From NCBI GenBank assembly GCA_039028975.1, contig JBCCHB010000045.1:1-64000 (forward strand): a stretch of DNA of 64,000 nt. Reading direction: 5' to 3'. This DNA comes from JAHBNG01 sp039028975 (GTDB lineage Bacteria > Chloroflexota > Anaerolineae > Caldilineales > Caldilineaceae). The notes under the pieces are model-generated. The model saw only the letters and a list, made by a program, of their open reading frames with translations. It was not told the origin of the DNA and ran no database searches. Shown here in pieces: positions 62,901-64,000 of the stretch; the stretch's first letter is position 1, and each line of letters begins with the position of its first letter. The position numbers were made by a program, and so were the translations under genes.

Positions 62901-64000
62901 CGCAGAGCTGGATCTGGTCGGAAACAGTGAACGGCTTTCAGGGCGTATCGACTACGATAACATGGCGTTGCCTGGCGGGATCGCCTTTACGCCGTTGGGC
63001 GATTATGCATTTGTGGCCTTAGAGGGAAATAACGTAGTCAGCATCCGTGATCGCTTTACAGGGGTGCAAGTTGGCGAACTGGTCGTAGGCAATGCCCCGG
63101 ATGACCTAGTACTTAGCCCGGATGGTAGCCAACTTTACATCCACAACTTCCTATCACGAAGCGTAACCGTCTACGATGTAACAGGCTTCCGAGACTCAAC
63201 CAACTTTACCCAGGTATTGCTAGGCACAATTGACACCGTTTCTAATGAGCAATTAAGTGCACAAGTGCTTCAAGGTAAGCAGATCTTTTACAGCGCCGCC
63301 GATCCGCGTATGACCAATCAAGGCTACATCAGTTGTGCCGTCTGCCACATTGATGGTGGTCACGACGGGCGCACTTGGGACTTAACCCAACTTGGTGAAG
63401 GGTTCCGCAATACCATCGACCTCAATGGCCGAAGCGGCATGGGGCATGGCCTGCTCCACTGGAGCGGCAACTTTGATGAAGTGCAGGATTTTGAAAACCA
63501 GATTCGCGACCTCCAAGGTGGCGTTGGATTTATGACCACCGCCGATTTCAACGCTACTCAGGATCCGCTCGGATCCCCAAAGAGTGGTCTGAGCGCTGAG
63601 TTGGACGCCCTAGCCGCTTACGTATCATCGTTAGGCGATTCTGGCCGTAGTCCTTATCGGTCGGCAGGCGGTGCCTTAACCAGTCAAGGCACCGTGGGAC
63701 GCACGGTCTTTGAGAACAATGACTGTGTTGCCTGTCACCTTGGCGATGGGTACACAGATAGTTTTCTGACACTACTCCACGATATTGGTACCATTCAGCC
63801 AACCAGCGGCAATCGGCTCGGTGGACCACTCACAGGTTTGGATACGCCGACCTTGCGCGGCCTTTGGGAAAGTGGACCATACCTTCATGATGGCTCTGCT
63901 GCCACCCTTGCTGATGCGGTTAATGCCCACAGCGGTGTTTCCTTCTCTGGTAGTGAAATGAACCAGCTTGTGGCATTCTTACAGCAGATTGATGAGAGTG
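59974..64000 (+). CDS. Giant secreted ricin-lectin / propeller / di-haem cytochrome protein (partial)
   Basis: Open from ATG 59974 to the window end (at least 1,342 codons; no stop reached). Order: signal peptide cut near PAMAQG; RICIN-type beta-trefoil (about 40-185, HSGQVLTVSGAS, HSGRALSIFS, HSGKALTVEN); LVIVD/propeller repeats (about 215-520, DVYNVSDPHLPQLVGRV); an SbsA-like Ig (about 545-640); PKD (about 660-730, VSWDFGDGN); a YVTN-type propeller (about 745-1080); then a cytochrome-c-peroxidase-like region with haem sites CAVCH (Cys1121, Cys1124, His1125) and CVACH (Cys1251, Cys1254, His1255). TPTLRGLWESGPYLHDGSA is typical of MauG/CCP folds. The frame is certain; the role is not known. 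Confidence 0.88.
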   Translation, partial: MNIQKSINHSVSLFLSIFFLLYIAVIIEPSPAMAQGTCAALPTNAYYEITAKHSGQVLTVSGASQSEGAQVIQMPDTSGTEQRWHLEDLYNGDYQVFARHSGRALSIFSFSYNDGAAAEQANPSNNSNDDWCFQDTGGGEYNIVVRHSGKALTVENGSLANGADVVQMPLDPNADHQKWILSSLPPEGPGSGLGNLSYGQGQVSRTTKLMLDFPVNAGNPYGINNGVMTNGHLVGVFAPDHGSGFGGLDVYNVSDPHLPQLVGRVHDTTGLTSRFRETHSIGTANFNGGNYVIFNNCCGLEIWDIQNPQNPSRTGFIDLPELGFGNYSNNAWQLFVQAPYVYVGGAEKGLYVVDISTPTAPQLIKWLPISATGGFRIGPVFALGNRLIISSMGFPSVDGFSILDIDDPTDPQLIFSLPTVPEYYTICTNGTLLAFANTSNSVQHIYDISGDNATLLSNQIVLNDPQYCAFQDQYIFWGAETIFKVDITDPTNPILVDEMGFNVFFPDHSQVAPMGNIVWAGNDHGTGNGFIVHQAAPDTTPPSIYTVNPADNDTGVSRCSPIGIAFSDYIDLETVDNQSFIVRPVGGQAVSGLYSSMGSMVNFVPDTLLQPSTTYEIVLPSGGIKDIMGNGLNGPVSTTFTTAQNSGCDSETNPPLTATLDPISPHTVNSSVGFAVNVVNNTNPNPEVSWDFGDGNSTGFSTSTTTNHTYSAPGHYQLIATVRDGTIETTATALVTIHYPITSQQPTRSRVVAHSGTTIFVVNQDNDTLTAISESSLQKQWEVATGDQPRSVAIAPDGDLWVANELSDTVTIHSSANGAILSTITLDYGSGPFGIVFSPDGASAYLSLYGAEEVIKLNLAGSVIGQQAVATPRGIALSADSNRLLVTRFISPDTGGEVVELNSSTMNVVRTFNMAPDTTTQDSDSAARGIANYLHSVTIAPDGLDAWVGAKKDNIFRGTVRDGQPLTFETTVRALSAELDLVGNSERLSGRIDYDNMALPGGIAFTPLGDYAFVALEGNNVVSIRDRFTGVQVGELVVGNAPDDLVLSPDGSQLYIHNFLSRSVTVYDVTGFRDSTNFTQVLLGTIDTVSNEQLSAQVLQGKQIFYSAADPRMTNQGYISCAVCHIDGGHDGRTWDLTQLGEGFRNTIDLNGRSGMGHGLLHWSGNFDEVQDFENQIRDLQGGVGFMTTADFNATQDPLGSPKSGLSAELDALAAYVSSLGDSGRSPYRSAGGALTSQGTVGRTVFENNDCVACHLGDGYTDSFLTLLHDIGTIQPTSGNRLGGPLTGLDTPTLRGLWESGPYLHDGSAATLADAVNAHSGVSFSGSEMNQLVAFLQQIDES

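Noticed and set aside
59974..64000. Ricin-like toxin
   Set aside because: Only the lectin-type beta-trefoil is present; there is no ribosome-inactivating domain.

Overview
The window looks like part of a chromosome of moderate GC content from a free-living bacterium, most likely a member of the Chloroflexota. This is inferred from gene content, with no marker-gene test: an F420-type LLM oxidoreductase, a mesaconyl-C4-CoA hydratase-like enzyme, a DUF3048 lipoprotein, an actinobacterial-type xylose isomerase, large secreted beta-propeller/Ig proteins and CHAT proteases. No phage, plasmid, rRNA, CRISPR or transposase genes are visible. One tRNA (Ala, GGC) is present.

Layout. 0-11 kb: mostly minus-strand housekeeping genes (HAD hydrolase, RNase Y, RecA, DnaA, DUF3048 lipoprotein). 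A 1.5-kb gene-free stretch upstream of dnaA carries four DnaA-box-like 9-mers and a perfect 40-bp palindrome, and is a candidate origin. 11-24 kb: slipin, DUF971 protein, M24 and S41 peptidases, nucleotide-sugar epimerase, a catalytically degenerate CHAT protein, 6-phosphogluconate dehydrogenase, thioredoxin-like protein, nitroreductase and acyl-CoA thioesterase. 24.5-29.3 kb: an ECF-like sigma factor, a soluble protein with two zinc-finger anti-sigma motifs, and a TPR-CHAT protease with intact His/Cys. 29.6-43 kb: secreted propeller protein, leucyl aminopeptidase, aminotransferase, tRNA-Ala, RNase PH, DUF58/MoxR pair, M1 peptidase, DUF4143 ATPase flanked by two remnants of a TPR regulator gene. 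43.7-49.8 kb: an aapJQMP-type amino-acid ABC operon whose first permease carries an extra segment resembling its own binding protein. 50-57 kb: sugar/polyol genes (MDR dehydrogenase, TIM-barrel isomerase, LLM oxidoreductase, xylose isomerase), ComB-like phosphatase and a TolB-like propeller protein. 57-64 kb: two large exported proteins behind duplicated upstream regions: an SGNH hydrolase and a giant ricin-lectin/propeller/di-haem protein that runs off the window.

The intergenic DNA is full of small non-coding repeats. Family A (about 10 copies, 75-140 bp) has terminal inverted repeats of the type CCAGAAAAGTCTTGTC and usually sits just upstream of a gene in a fixed orientation. Family B (7 copies, about 85 bp) has TIRs like CCGTTTTGAAAACCGTAG and TATA-type flanks. 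Families C and D are rarer. They look like MITEs without a visible transposase, and one A copy makes a false N-terminal extension on the first CHAT gene.

The best candidate for an undescribed system is the sigma / double zinc-finger / TPR-CHAT module (24,541-29,285), with a pseudo-CHAT relative 5 kb upstream. By analogy with the TPR-CHAT protease of type III-E CRISPR systems, which acts on a sigma-factor inhibitor, the CHAT protease here may cleave the zinc-finger protein to free the sigma factor. No CRISPR or gRAMP gene is present, so any trigger would have to be different.
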